Origin: Edaphochlamys debaryana
Taxonomy: Eukaryota; Chlorophyta; Chlorophyceae; Chlamydomonadales
Length of the DNA stretch: 64,000 bases
Assembly (NCBI GenBank): GCA_016858145.1
Contig: JAEHOE010000029.1
Span: forward strand, 682,001 to 746,000
Direction of reading: 5' to 3'
Each line of letters opens with the position of its first letter. The stretch's first letter is position 1. Both the position numbers and the translations under genes were made by a program. The notes below the pieces were generated by a model that was not told where the DNA came from, made no database searches, and saw only the letters and a program-made list of their open reading frames with translations. Shown here one piece after another: positions 47,101-59,100 of this stretch.

Positions 47101-50100
47101 TACAAGGATGACAGGGATGCACTACCGGCACATAAGTGCAGCGGGGTGGGCCGCAGCTGGTGGGGGCAGTCCGGGGGTGCAGGGAGTGTGCAGGGAGTGT
47201 GAGGTTGTAGTGTTGATGCCCAGGGCCTCGGACAGGGGAGCAGGAGCTTGGGAACCAACTCAGGGTTTGGGCCCCTTCTCCACCCCCTTCCCCTTTCCCC
47301 ACAACTCAGATTCAAACACCCATTTCCCCACCCCCTTCCCCCTTCCCCGCCCCTACCCCCCTGTGAGGCCGGCGTCAACGTGGGCGGCCTGGCCTACTGG
47401 GGCCCATGCACCGCCATAAGTCATACCCTTAAATCCCTTCTCCCCCCCAAAATGTCTTTTTCCCCTCAAGGCCGGCGTCAACGTGGGCGGCCTGGCCTAC
47501 TGGGGCACCGAGTGGGTGTGGAGCGACGTGATGAAGAGCAGCGGGCCCTGGTGGACGCAGGCGGCGGAGGACACGTGCGTGGGGAGGGGTGTGGGGAGGG
47601 GAGGTTTGGAGGTTGGAGAGGATGGTGCAGGAGAAAACTGAACGCATGCAGGCGATACCTGGGCCCGCCATATCGGTGCCCTGCCAGTGACATTGGCCGC
47701 CTCCGACAGCCCGACAGAGAATCAAGCTGCAACGTCATCCCATCCCCGCCCCTGCTCGCGCCTACCATCCTCCCTATCCGGCCCTTTCCCCTCCCCCCCC
47801 CCCAATTGCCCCCAGGGTTATTGAGGGCGTGTTCGCCACCAATGCCACACTCGAGCTGCGCCGCGACGGCTACCCCGCCCGCCTGCCACCCGGCACCGTG
47901 GCACACAAGCTGCTCATGCGCAACGTGCAGGTCGGTTGGTTCGGTTGGTTGGATGGGTTGGTTGGTTGGTTGGTTGGTTGGTTGGTGGTGGTTGGTTGAG
48001 GTTAGTTGATTCCGTTGTGTGTTGGACTGGCTCAGCAGGGTGTTGCCTGATCACGTAAGGTGTTGCCGGCAGCACTGTTTCCGGACCTGAAGCCGCCCCT
48101 TACTTCCCCACCTGCCCAAACCCCAGCTGCACGCCTGGCCCGGGCGCTATGTGGTGCTGTACGACGGAGACGGGCGGCTGGATTTTGGATTCGACGCACG
48201 CGTGGTCAGCAGGTGCGTGCGTGCATGCGGACCGGATTCGACTCTTCCATAACTGTGTAGACCAGCTCCAAGTCTGTCCACAGCGCACGCGGAACAGAAG
48301 ATCACCCACTTGTCTCGCTCTCCTCCTGACCTTTGCGATCCAATCCAATGCCTCTGAAGCTTCTGTGTCTGTGTCTGATTCCGCGCCTTTCCCCTCCCCC
48401 CCAAGGTCCAAGGGCCGGATGGAGGTGCTGTTCAACCCCACCGCCAACATGGACTGCGCCACCGCCGGGGAGGCCTACTGCGGAGACAACGGGTGGGGTG
48501 GGGGCACTGGGTGGGGTTTAGGGTTTAGGGTCTATGGGTATCCATGGGTGGAAGGGGGAGCACACTTGAAGGGGGGTGTAGCGGAGCTCGCTCGTTGCTG
48601 GGTAAGAGAATAGGCGCGATGGGGAAGTGCACTGGGGAGAAGTGGGGTGGGGCCCATGTTGGAATGGGGGGGGGGGATCGGGCGGGGGAGGACGCGGGGT
48701 TCCGAACAGGAATCAAAGAATGATAGTTTGGCCGTGAGGCCTGGTGCTACTGATGCAAACTCAATACATTTCTTTCCTCTCCCCCTTCTACTCTTCACCC
48801 GCCCCCTTCCCCCAGCATGTGGCTGGTCCTCCGCGCCACCAACCCGTCCAACCCCCTCCACAACATTCGGATCACACCTGCGGGCGACGGCCAGGCGGGC
48901 AGCGCGGGCGGCGCGGGCGGGGGCGGCGCGTGGGAGACCCGGGCCGCGCGCACGCCCTTCCACCCCTGGTTCCTCAAGGTCAGTGGGATGGCGGGGTTAG
49001 GGTTGGGGGTGAAGGGGTGAAGGGGTGACAGGGTATTGAGGGTCGAGTAACTGGGTTGGTCAAGGTCAGGGGGCTGGGGGGTTGGCGGGGGAGAGTCGGC
49101 AGGGGGTGGGCGATGGGGCAGGGTGGAAGGGTTGGCTGGGATCGCGGGATCGCTGGTGGCTGATGGGATCGCGGCCTGGCCTCCCCCTTGCACCCTGTTG
49201 TCTGACCTCGCAACCGGCCCAACCGCCAACCGACCCAACCGCCGCAACCGCCAACCGCAGTCGGTTGCTCGCTACCGCACGATCCGCTTCATGAACTGGA
49301 TGCTGGGCGGCGCCGACTCGGGCTGGCTGGAGGCGGCGGGCCGGGCGGGGGGGCAGTGGGCGGCGCGCAAGACCCCCGCCGCGGACACGCAGACGGGCGG
49401 GTGGAGTGGTCCTGCCCTGGAGCACATCATTGAGCTCTGCAACATCGTGGGGGTGAGTCCGGGGCCAGGGGGAAAGAGGGCGGCGGGAAGGGGGGGCAGA
49501 GTTTGGGTTTTGACACATCGTGGGGGTGCAACATCGTGGGGGTGAGTGGGCCGGGTCGTCGGGTCGTTGGGGCATCGCGGGTTCAGCTGGAGAGTGTTTG
49601 TAAGGCCCTCACGGGGATGCAGGTCTGCTGACACGAAGCCAGAAGAGCCGCGGTACTCCCGGCCTTCCGCCCCCCTCAGCATCCATCATCAGGCGGACGA
49701 CACCTGACCCTGCCCCCCCTTGCCTCTCCCCCGCCCCCTTGCCTCTCCCCCCCCTTTCCTCCCCCCCTCTTGCCTCCCCCCCCCAGGCCGACCCCTGGCT
49801 CAGCATCCACCACCAGGCCGACGACGCCTACGTGGCATCACTGGCCCGGCTGCTGAGGGACTCCCTGCGGCCCGACGTGCGGGTATACGTGGAGCACAGC
49901 AACGAGGTGTGCGGGGTGGGGGTGGGGGGGGAAGGCACAGGGGTGCAGGGGTGTGGGGCAGGGAAGGGGGCGTGGGGAAGGGAAGGGGGTCGGGGGAGAG
50001 GGGGAAAGGGATGGAGGGGAGATGATGAGGGAGGGAGGCGAGAAGGGGGTGGGGTTGATGGGGTGTAAGCGGAGCACAGCAACAGGGTGGTTGCGCTAAG

Positions 50101-53100
50101 ATCATCAGAGTTGGAGGCCCAGCGCTTTTTGTTGAGTCGACCTCCCTATATTCATCTTTGCCCTGCCTTTCGCTTCAACCCCCAGGTCTGGAACAGGCTG
50201 TTCCCCGGCTACGCCCTCTCCGTGGAGCGAGGGAAGGCCCTGGGGCTGGGCTCCGACAACGCCACCGCCGCCTACCGCTACCACGCGATGCGGACGGCGC
50301 AGGTGCGTGTCGGAAGGGGGAGACGCCTGGTTGGTGGTGGTTGGTGGTTGATGGTCGCGGGTTGGTGGGTCTCGCCTTCTCATCTTGACAGACACACTCT
50401 CTTTTCTCACCTCTCCTCTCCTCTACCTCTTTCCTTCCTGCATGCAGCTGGGCGCGCTCCTCCGCGCCGAGCTGGGCGCCGACCGCGTCAAGGTGGTGCT
50501 GGGGGGCTGGGGCTTCCTGTGCAACGGCGGCAGCGGCTGCGGGGGGGAGATGATGGACAAGACGCTGGGATGGAACGGCACGAACAACAAGGTGAGTGGG
50601 GGGGGGGCTGGTGCGAAGCCTTGTGGCGCTACCCGATTGATTGGTGAAGGGGGGCGCGGCCAGCGGTTCCCACTTTGGGAGGGCAAGCAAACGGCTCATA
50701 TCTTATATTACAGTCGTAGCGCATGGGTAGATTTGGTTGCCGACCCCTGCCCTTGAGGCGTTGAATCGGCGCGTGGGTTTGGGTATCGGAGCTTATCCGT
50801 GGGCTTGCCGCTCCCTTTCCCCCCAGGTGGAATACTTCCGTGGGGGTCTGTGTGTCTGATCCGCTTTACCTTTCGAGTCTGGCCTCCCCCCCTCCATGCC
50901 CCCCCCCTCCCTGCCCCCCAGGTTGACTACTACGGTGTCACGGGGTACTGGGACTGCGGCCTGGGCGCCAACGGGGCGGTGGACAACACGCTCAGCGCCG
51001 ATCAGATGATCGCCAAGTGAGACACGGATACGGACTTCCTTGCTTGCTGCAGTGATGCTGAGAGCCTCCAGCCCCGTATGTCCATCCACTTATCCCTTCC
51101 GCCCCCACACCACTAAAGCTCCGCCCCGCCAAGGGAGACACGGACACGGCCTTCCGTGCACGGCGCATACGCTGGGCGTGCAGCCTTGTCCCCTTGGCTT
51201 CCCCCGCCATCCACTTCTTCCCCTTTCCCTTCCCCCTCACCTCCCCCTAACACCCCCCCCCAACCATATCTCTAGGTGCACCGCCGCCCTCAACGCCACG
51301 GAGGCCGACGCCCGGGCCCTGGCCGCCCGCGCCGCGCCGTACGGTGTACCGCTCATCACGTACGAGGCGGGGCCGTCCGTGGTGGAGAGCAGCGCCATAC
51401 ACACAGGCAGTACAACGCCCGGCCTGGCACCCAAGTGAGGGGGGTTAGGGGCTGACCCTGTGCTAGGGGCGAGTGAAGCAAACCCACAGCAGCAGGAAGC
51501 GAGGCCCCCGGGGGTTAGGTGGGGGGCGGGGGAGGGCGTGCAAGGAGGGCATGCGGGTGGCGGGGGCGGGGGATGTGGTTGGGGCGGTACGAGGCGGGCC
51601 CAAGTGAGGCCCAAGCGAGGGGGGCCTGGCGGACCTGGATCAAGGAGAGGGGGACGGGGACAGGGTTCTAGCGACATTGATACGGCTTTGCAGGTCCCCC
51701 TCTGACCAGGGCGAGACCCATTCGGGCTTCCAGGGTGCTGAAGCCGCCTGGGGCGTTTTTTCGCCACCTCCCCTGCCCGCCCTTAGCCTCGTGTTGCCCC
51801 TAGCTGCACGCGCACACTTTGACTTACCCCCCCCTGCCTTCCCCCCCCCCCCCCCCGCCTGCCCGCCGCAGGTTCTGGGCCGTCAACCGCCACCCCGCCA
51901 TGTACGGACTGTACCGCTCCTTCCTGTCCGCCTTTGCGCGCGCGGGCTTCGTGGGCGAGGGCCGGCCCTGGATGCAGTTCGTGAGCACCGCCCTGCCCTC
52001 GCAGTACGGCAGCTGGGGCCTGCAGGTGTGTGCGGCGTAACTGAGGGGGCACAGTGGGCATGGAGTGCTTTGGCTGTGGGACTACTTCTCCCTTCCTCCC
52101 ATGCCTATGCCGCCTCACAGTTTATCTATGGTATTTCCATTTCCATTTGTTTTCCTCTTCACCCCCCTTCCCCTTCACCCCCCTTCCCCTTCACCCCCCC
52201 GCAGGAGTACACCGGGCAGTCCGCCTCCGTCGCCCACAAGTACCGGGCGGTGATGGACTGGCTGGACGAGCAACAGGTGGGGGCGGTTGGGACGAGCAGC
52301 GCGTACGGCGGCATATGATTGGTTCAACCATTCCGCCGGCCGCCCCGCCCCCCACCCCTGTCCACCCCTGTTCCACCTCTTTTCCTTATCCCAGGCCAAG
52401 TCCCTCCCACGCTTCCGCTGCATCCACACATGTCCTGCTGTCCGGCCCAAATGGTCTCCCCTTTCCTTTGCCCTCTCCTTGCCCCAGGCCAACTCTTCCA
52501 CGGGTCCCGCCCCGCGCCCCTTCTGCCTCTCCCTGCCCCGCTCCGGCGCCGGCGCTGCGGGCGTGGCCGGCACTGCGGGCGGCGGCGGCGTGGGCCTCGG
52601 GGAGGGGCTGCTGGCGGGGCCGCCGGCGGTGCTGCTGCCCGCGGCGGGGAGCGTCTGGGTGCAGGTGGGGCGAGGGAGGGGGCGGAGGGGGAGCAAGGAG
52701 GGGAAAGGGGTGAACGCATGCATGTGTTTTGACACGCTTGGGGCACGGACGAGGCAGCGGGAGCGTCTGGTTGCGGGTGGGGCAAGGGGGCGGTAGGGGA
52801 TGCGCGGCATGGAAATTTTCTGGGTGGGTATAGAGTGCAGGGGCAAGTCTCTCTGCTGGTCTCCTAAACCGCGCCGTGTGTTCGGTCCCCCTCCCTGCCT
52901 CACTCCAGGGTCTCCCGGCCCCGATCCGCTGGTCGACTGTGGGGTGGGCGGCCAACACGAGCGGACAGTCTCTGGAGATTACTCTGTGGTGGGTGGTGGG
53001 GAACATGAGGGCTGTTGCGACGGAAACCACAGACCCCTGCGAACCCCTGCAGTGGCACTTGGGGTTGCCCAATCCACTCCTCCATGCTCCACCCCCAAGC

Positions 53101-56100
53101 CCTCTCTTCGCTCTCCCATTTTTCGTGCCCATTTTTCGTGCCCATTTTTCGTGCCCATGTTTCGTGCCCATTTTTCGTGCCCATTTTTCGTGCCCATTTT
53201 TCGTGCCCATGTTTCGTGCCCATGTTTCGTGCCCATTTTTCGTGCCCATTTTTCGTGCCCATTTTTCGTGCCCATGTTTCGTGCCCATGTTTCGTGCCCA
53301 TTTTTCGTGCCCATTCGTGCCCGCTCGCGTCATACATGCCTTCCTGCCGTGCCGCTGCCCCAAACACCTCCCCTCCCCCTTTTCCCCCCCCCCCCGCCCC
53401 CCAGGCGAGACACCGACTGCGTCACGTACCCCCCCGCTGCGGGCTCCACCCCCTCCCAGCAGCAGCTCCCCGCCTCCTCCGCCCTGGCCGTGCTCCTGCC
53501 CGCCGCCGCCCCCCTGCCCCCCACCCCCGGGGCCCCCACCCCCCCGCCACCCACCCCCGGGGCCCTGGACTGGCGTGTGCCGCTGGGCGGGGAGGCGCCC
53601 GCCTTGGCGGCCGCGGTGGCGGCGGCGGCGGCGGCCGGGGTCGCGGGTCGCGGCCGGTTCGTACTGCGGTTCCGGGACGGCGCCAGCACGAATTACAGCG
53701 AGCCTTTCGACATCCAGCCCGCCGTTGTGTACGGCGCCGGTGCGTGTGACTCATATATAAGCGCGTCGTACAGATAGAGCTGTACGGCATGCTCGCTTGG
53801 TGCCTGGGCGCAAGACGTTCGGCGGGTGCCTTCTATCCTGCACGAGCCCCTCGCGCCACATTCGGGATGTTGTATTCTCTCCTCTGTCCTCCACTAGCCA
53901 CCACCAGCTTACCGTACTCTCTCCTGACGCCTGGCTCCCTTCCCTCGCCCCATCCCCCCACCCCACCCCTGGACAAACCTTTCGACACGCAGGTGCCTGG
54001 GGTGCATGCGACTGCACCTCCCAGCAACAGACCCGCTCAGCCACCTGCGGCCCCAATCCGCTCGTCCCACCCGCTCTGGTCAACGCCACGGTCTCGGTCA
54101 ACGCCGCCGCCGGCCAGCAGTCAACGGTCAACGCTTCGGTGCTGCCGTACTTCTTGCCGCCGCCGCCCCAGCCGTACTGCCAGAACATCAGCGGCTGGAA
54201 CCTGACTGGCTCGGACCCGCTGTGCCTCATCGACGAGTACGGCTGCCGTACGTACCGTACGAACAATGTTGGCAAGTGAGTACCAGCTGCATGGACGCAA
54301 AGAGCAGGACCCTGGTGAAGCTGCCAGCTAGCTTTGACTCTTGAAGCAAACGGATTTCTGTTTCATGTCTAACCGCAGGTGGGCCTGGTCCAACTTCAAG
54401 CCTGTGTACGACTGCTCGGCCCAGTCGAGCCCCTGGCCGCGTCCCGACGGCGCCCCGCCCAGCGCTGCCGTACAGACACAATCCGCTGCTGACGTGGCCA
54501 CGTGCGCGCTCCACGTGGGCGGCGCCGGCGCCCCCGCGCTCAGCCAGGCCTGCAGCTGCCCCTCGCCCCCTCCGGCCGCCAGCCCCTCGCCCTCGCCCTC
54601 GCCCTCGCCGTCGACTGCAACCACACCCACGGCCTCGCCCTCACCCACCCCTGTGACCTCGGGGCCCTGCCTGGCCTGCCAGGTGCGGTGCTGATGCCGG
54701 TCCTGATGCCCCCCGTCCCCCCGGGGCAGTCGCGGGAGTCCGTGTTTCAGCGCACCTGCGTAGGAGCTCTGTCACGGTTGATCTACCCTGTACAGCCCTC
54801 GACCTCCCCGTCCTCATCCTAGATAGACTACCTAGACTCGGCGCTCCCTGCATGACGGTCCCTGACTTCTTGCTGCCCTCCCCCCTCCCCCCTTCCCCCC
54901 TCCCCCCTCCCCCCTCCCCCCTCCCCCCTCCCCCTCCCCCCTCCCCCCTCCCCCCTCCCCCAGGCCTGCCTGCGGGCCCTCGCCACCTTCACATCCCCCG
55001 ACCTAGCGACCAGCGCCGTCGCCACCGGCGCCACGCGCGCAGCGGCCTTCACCTCCGCCTGCTCCGGCCTCGCCTCCGTCCCCGCCGCCTCCTGCTCCGC
55101 CCTTGCCGCCGCCATCGCCGCGGCGGGTACGGCCTCCAACATTGCGGCCCGGCCCGGCCTGCTGTGCTCCCGACTCGGCCCCTGCAGCACCGCAGCTGGG
55201 GTCACGGCGGCCGCGTGCCCGGGACTGAGCGCGCCCCGCCTCGGAGCCTCGGACTCTGGATCCAGCGGCGCGAATCTGGTCACGGGATCGCTGGATCTGT
55301 GTACGGCGGAGGGCGTGGCGGGCGGTACGGCGACGGCCCTGCCCAGCACGGCGCCTGTGGCGCAGCAGGGGGGCTCGTGTCGCTCCGATGCGGGATGCGT
55401 CACCGGCAAGCAGCTCTGTGTGTTTGCGGATCCGCCCAGCGCAAGTCAGGAGTGCGCCTGCTCTGCCGGACTCGACGTTTGCACACCAGGTGGGCTCTGT
55501 TGGTTCGGGCACCCCTATCCCACCATTTTAAACCGCTACTGGTATGTACCAGGCACCTTGCCCAGGCGCCTTCACGTCAAGGCCTCAACTCGTGCACCCG
55601 TGCACGCCCACCAGTACGACACCCCTTCCCTTCAACCCTCTTGACCCCTCCCTCGACCCCTCCTCCCCGCCTCAACCCCGCAGTCGGCGCCTGCACCGCC
55701 TTCTGCTCCCTCGCCTCCACTGCCGCCACCCTCACCGCCCTCAACGCGGGAGTGAAGTCCTGCGACGGAGGCTCCGCCGCGCAGTGCCAGAGCACAGAGG
55801 TGTGCGAGGCAGTGCCCGGCTGCGCCCGCTGGGCCTGCGACGAGACGACCCAGGCCCTCAAGACGGTGCGTCCACTTCGCATACCGTAGCATAGCATACA
55901 TAACATAGCATAGCATGGCACGGCATGGCATAGCATAGCATGGCTCCGCATGTGATGCATTCGTGTCCGCCTCCCTGGCGTCTGCTCCCAGACGCAACTT
56001 GTCCCACGCGCAACTCCGTCCCTTCTCATCCATCATCCAGCCTCGCCTTTCGCTCAACCCCTCCTCTTCTGGAGGCGTTTCCTGCTGTAACCATCGCATC

Positions 56101-59100
56101 CTCACCTTTTCGCCCCGCGCCTTAAGCCCCGCCCCACCCCCGTGCGTGTGCCGCCTGCCCTGTCCAAACCCCGCCTCACGCGCTGCCCCACCCTTCCCTC
56201 CACAGGTGTCCTGCACCCAGCTCTGCCGCCCCGCAGTGCTCTCCCCACGGTCTGCCCGCATCGAAGCCGACGGCTCCAGCCTGAGCCTGGCCCTCTCAGC
56301 CGCCGCGGCGCCGCTGCTTCGGGCGCCCGCGGGCCGCGTCTTTGACGCCGCCTCGGCCGCCCTGCTGGGGGGCGACGCGGCGACCGTGGACGCCGATGGC
56401 GCGGCGCTCTTTGTGACCCTGCCCGCCAGTGCCAGCGTCGTGGTGGGTGCAGTTGGCGGAGATGCGGGCTTTAGGGGGTCATGGGGACGGCGAGTGATGA
56501 CACGCTGTTGCCGGCAAAGCGAGTTGGCTTGTGCCCCTCCTCTCTGAAATGTGTGTGCGCGTATGGCGGGCTCTTGGGAGTTCTCGGTGGGGCGCCGAAA
56601 GGGGCGAGGAATGGGTTGGGGCGAAAGTCGCGGCGGGAGGCGTGCAGTTGGTGAACGGGCAGCGTCATTGGGTACGGGCCTCGCCTCGACCGTACATCTT
56701 CCAGCCCACGTAGCTGCACCTCACTCCTGGGCGGTGTGCTGTGTGACGCCCCGCAGGCCGGATCCACGCTGACGCTCCTGGCCTCCGGCTCGGCCCTGGT
56801 GGGGGCGGCCGACCCCTCCCGGGCCTTCACCGGCTCCGTGACGGTGAGCCTTGGCCCTGCTGGGCCTGGCTGGGCCTGCTTGGGACCTCGCGCTTTGGGA
56901 CCATTCCGTAGTACCGGTAATGAGAGATCACTCCCGGTCATCTAGTTCGGCGGGACCTCTCACTGCCCCCCGGCCCCCCGCCGTGCAGGTATCCTCCTGC
57001 GCCCCCTCCTGCTCTGCCCCCTCGGCCGCCCTCTCCGGCCCCGCCTCCGTGGCTGCGCCCTGCGAGCCGGCGGGCGGGGAGCTTCTGTCGGCGCTGTCCG
57101 GCCTGCCGCCCGCGTGGGACGCATTGGGCTCGAGGGACGCCGGCGGCCGCGCCTCAGGTGCGCGCTTGCGTGCCTTTGACAGACAGCGGCAGACTGAAAT
57201 GCAAGCAGGCTACGTGAAATGGCCGCAACAGGCGTGCAGGCCTGGTGCAGGTTCAGAGCAGCGGTGCTCAATGCTGTGTGTGTATCCTGAATGTAGCACC
57301 GCGCCACCCTCCCTGCCTGCTGCTCCCCGCCGCCCTCTGCTCCCTGAAGGCTGGGCGGATGTGCGCTGGTCTGTGGTCGAGGGCTCTGGGGGCGGTGCGG
57401 GGCGGGCGGTGCTACAGGCGGCGGCGGACCGAACCAACGCGCTGGCGGACATCATGTGAGATGCGGGCGGTTTGGGAGGGGTAAAAGGAGGCGGTACAAG
57501 TACAAGTGATTGAGGTGGAGCAGAGATAGTAGGGGAGCCGCCAGGGGTCATGGGGCGCGATACAGGTGGGCGTCGGGCTGGGGTTATGTGACGCATTATC
57601 GTGACATACTCTGCCTAACGCGGCCTTCTCTTCAACGCCGTTTCCCTGCGCCCCTCAGGTCCCGCTTGGTCCTCTCTCTCACCGCCACCGAGGTGACTCA
57701 GCTGCCAGACGCGCCCGACTACGGCATCAAGGTACGACACGCTGTACTGCTGCCGTGCCTCCGTACTCAGTCTTGGCAGCAGCATCTTGGGACACCTTTT
57801 GGGTCCGACCTCACCCCACCCTTACATCATCCGCCCTCACATCCTATCACCCCATACACCCCCAAACCCAACAGGTCAACCTGACGTCCTGGCTGGGCAC
57901 GTGGGCTGCAGCTTCCGCCACCTTCTCCAAGGCCTCCGCCAGCCCCCCGCCCGCCGTGGCGGTGGCGGGGCCGTCGCCCCAGAGCTTTCGGGCCGGGTCG
58001 GCGGCGGGGGTGCGGCTGGAGGGCCAGGCGCTGGGCGGTGGCTGCAAGGGTGCGTCGGTCCGGGGTACAAGGGGGGAGCCTCAACAACAGGGGCGGCACA
58101 GCGTTGGTCAAGAGAAGGGGAGCCGCTAGCTGCAAGGCATACAGCAGGAGCGTGTTTGGCACGTCCGCCTGCCCCCGCTTTATCCTGGCGTGCCGCCCAC
58201 CTCGCCGCTTCTCCTGCCCTGCCCGACATGGCTGCCCCAGGCCGCTCGCTCTCCTGGCGCTGGACCTCGCCCTCCGCCTGGGCCGCACTGCCCTCCAGCG
58301 GCGTGGCGGGACAGGTGGGCACGAGCGGGTGCACGGGGCCTTGCGCCCTGTCCCCGCCTTGAACGGTTGCGGCCCATGGACTCCCGTGAATGCGGTCGGT
58401 GCTGCCTCTGCCCTTCCCTGCCCTTCCGTTGCCTGTACACACTTTGTTGTGTCGCCGCCATTGCCTGTAAATCTTCTTTTCTCTGCCTCGGCCCTCGCAG
58501 GTGCTGTCGCTGCCCGGGCCGCTCCAGGCGACCGCCGGGGAGAGCTACGTGGTCCGCGTCTCAGCATCCTACGCCTCCGCCTCCTCTTCGGGTTCTGCCT
58601 CCTCCCCTGCGTCCTTCGCCGATGTCACCCTGCTGGCGGTGGGCTCTCCGCCCCGCGCACGGCTGTTGGGGCCGGCGGGTGACATCCCCGACTCCCAGGT
58701 ACGGAGCCTTCGTGCGCCACACAAACAGAATCAGCCCGATCAGCCCGATCACTTTGATCTGCCCGACGGTACACGTCATCCCCAGGGTCCGGTCATCGGG
58801 TGATCTGATCGGGGAGGGTCGCGAGAGGACCTCAGTGCCCACCCTCTCCTTAACCTTTGCCCCCTCCTTCACCCACCCCCACCCCAGGCCATCCGATTGG
58901 ATGCCTCCTCCTCGTCCGACCCGGACTTCCCGTCCGACATGCAGCCCGCTCTGGCCTTCGAGTGGGACTGCCGCCGGGACGACCACCCGGCGCCCTGCTT
59001 CGCCTCGGCCGCACAGGTGAGGGAGAGGTTCCAGTTGAGACCTGCAAATCATTCCGCCCCTCGAGACCCTCGAGCTTTGTTACGGTGCGGCGTCATCCAG

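Larger units (their letters stand above)
52488..55865 (+). other. Giant gene exons 54-60: Pro/Ser linkers and Cys-rich spacer
   Basis: Exons: 52488-52664, 52909-52988, 53405-53739, 53993-54275, 54379-54682, 54964-55489, 55684-55865. The region (about 2022-2650) contains an Ala/Gly/Pro-rich part (PTPGAPTPPPPTPGA), Cys-containing segments (WGACDCTSQQQTRSATC), a Ser-Pro linker ([14 protein letters not shown], typical of hydroxyproline-rich algal wall proteins) and an Ala-rich Cys-containing domain (CSGLASVPAASCSALA). No catalytic family was recognised. Exon boundaries keep one frame throughout. Confidence 0.72.

Noticed and set aside
47368..47415. Upstream copy of giant-gene exon 41 (AGVNVGGLAYWG)
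   Set aside because: Breaks off after GLAYWG, with no donor; the copy at 47471 continues into the conserved module.
48515..48530. Two TTTAGGG units resembling a telomere repeat
   Set aside because: Only two units within an intron, surrounded by other G-rich sequence; no evidence of a chromosome end.
52900..53367. Repetitive frames (GTKNGHEKWARK type) on the minus strand and an IFRAHFSC type on the plus strand
   Set aside because: Translations of the 13-bp minisatellite in an intron; no start context, splice support or family.
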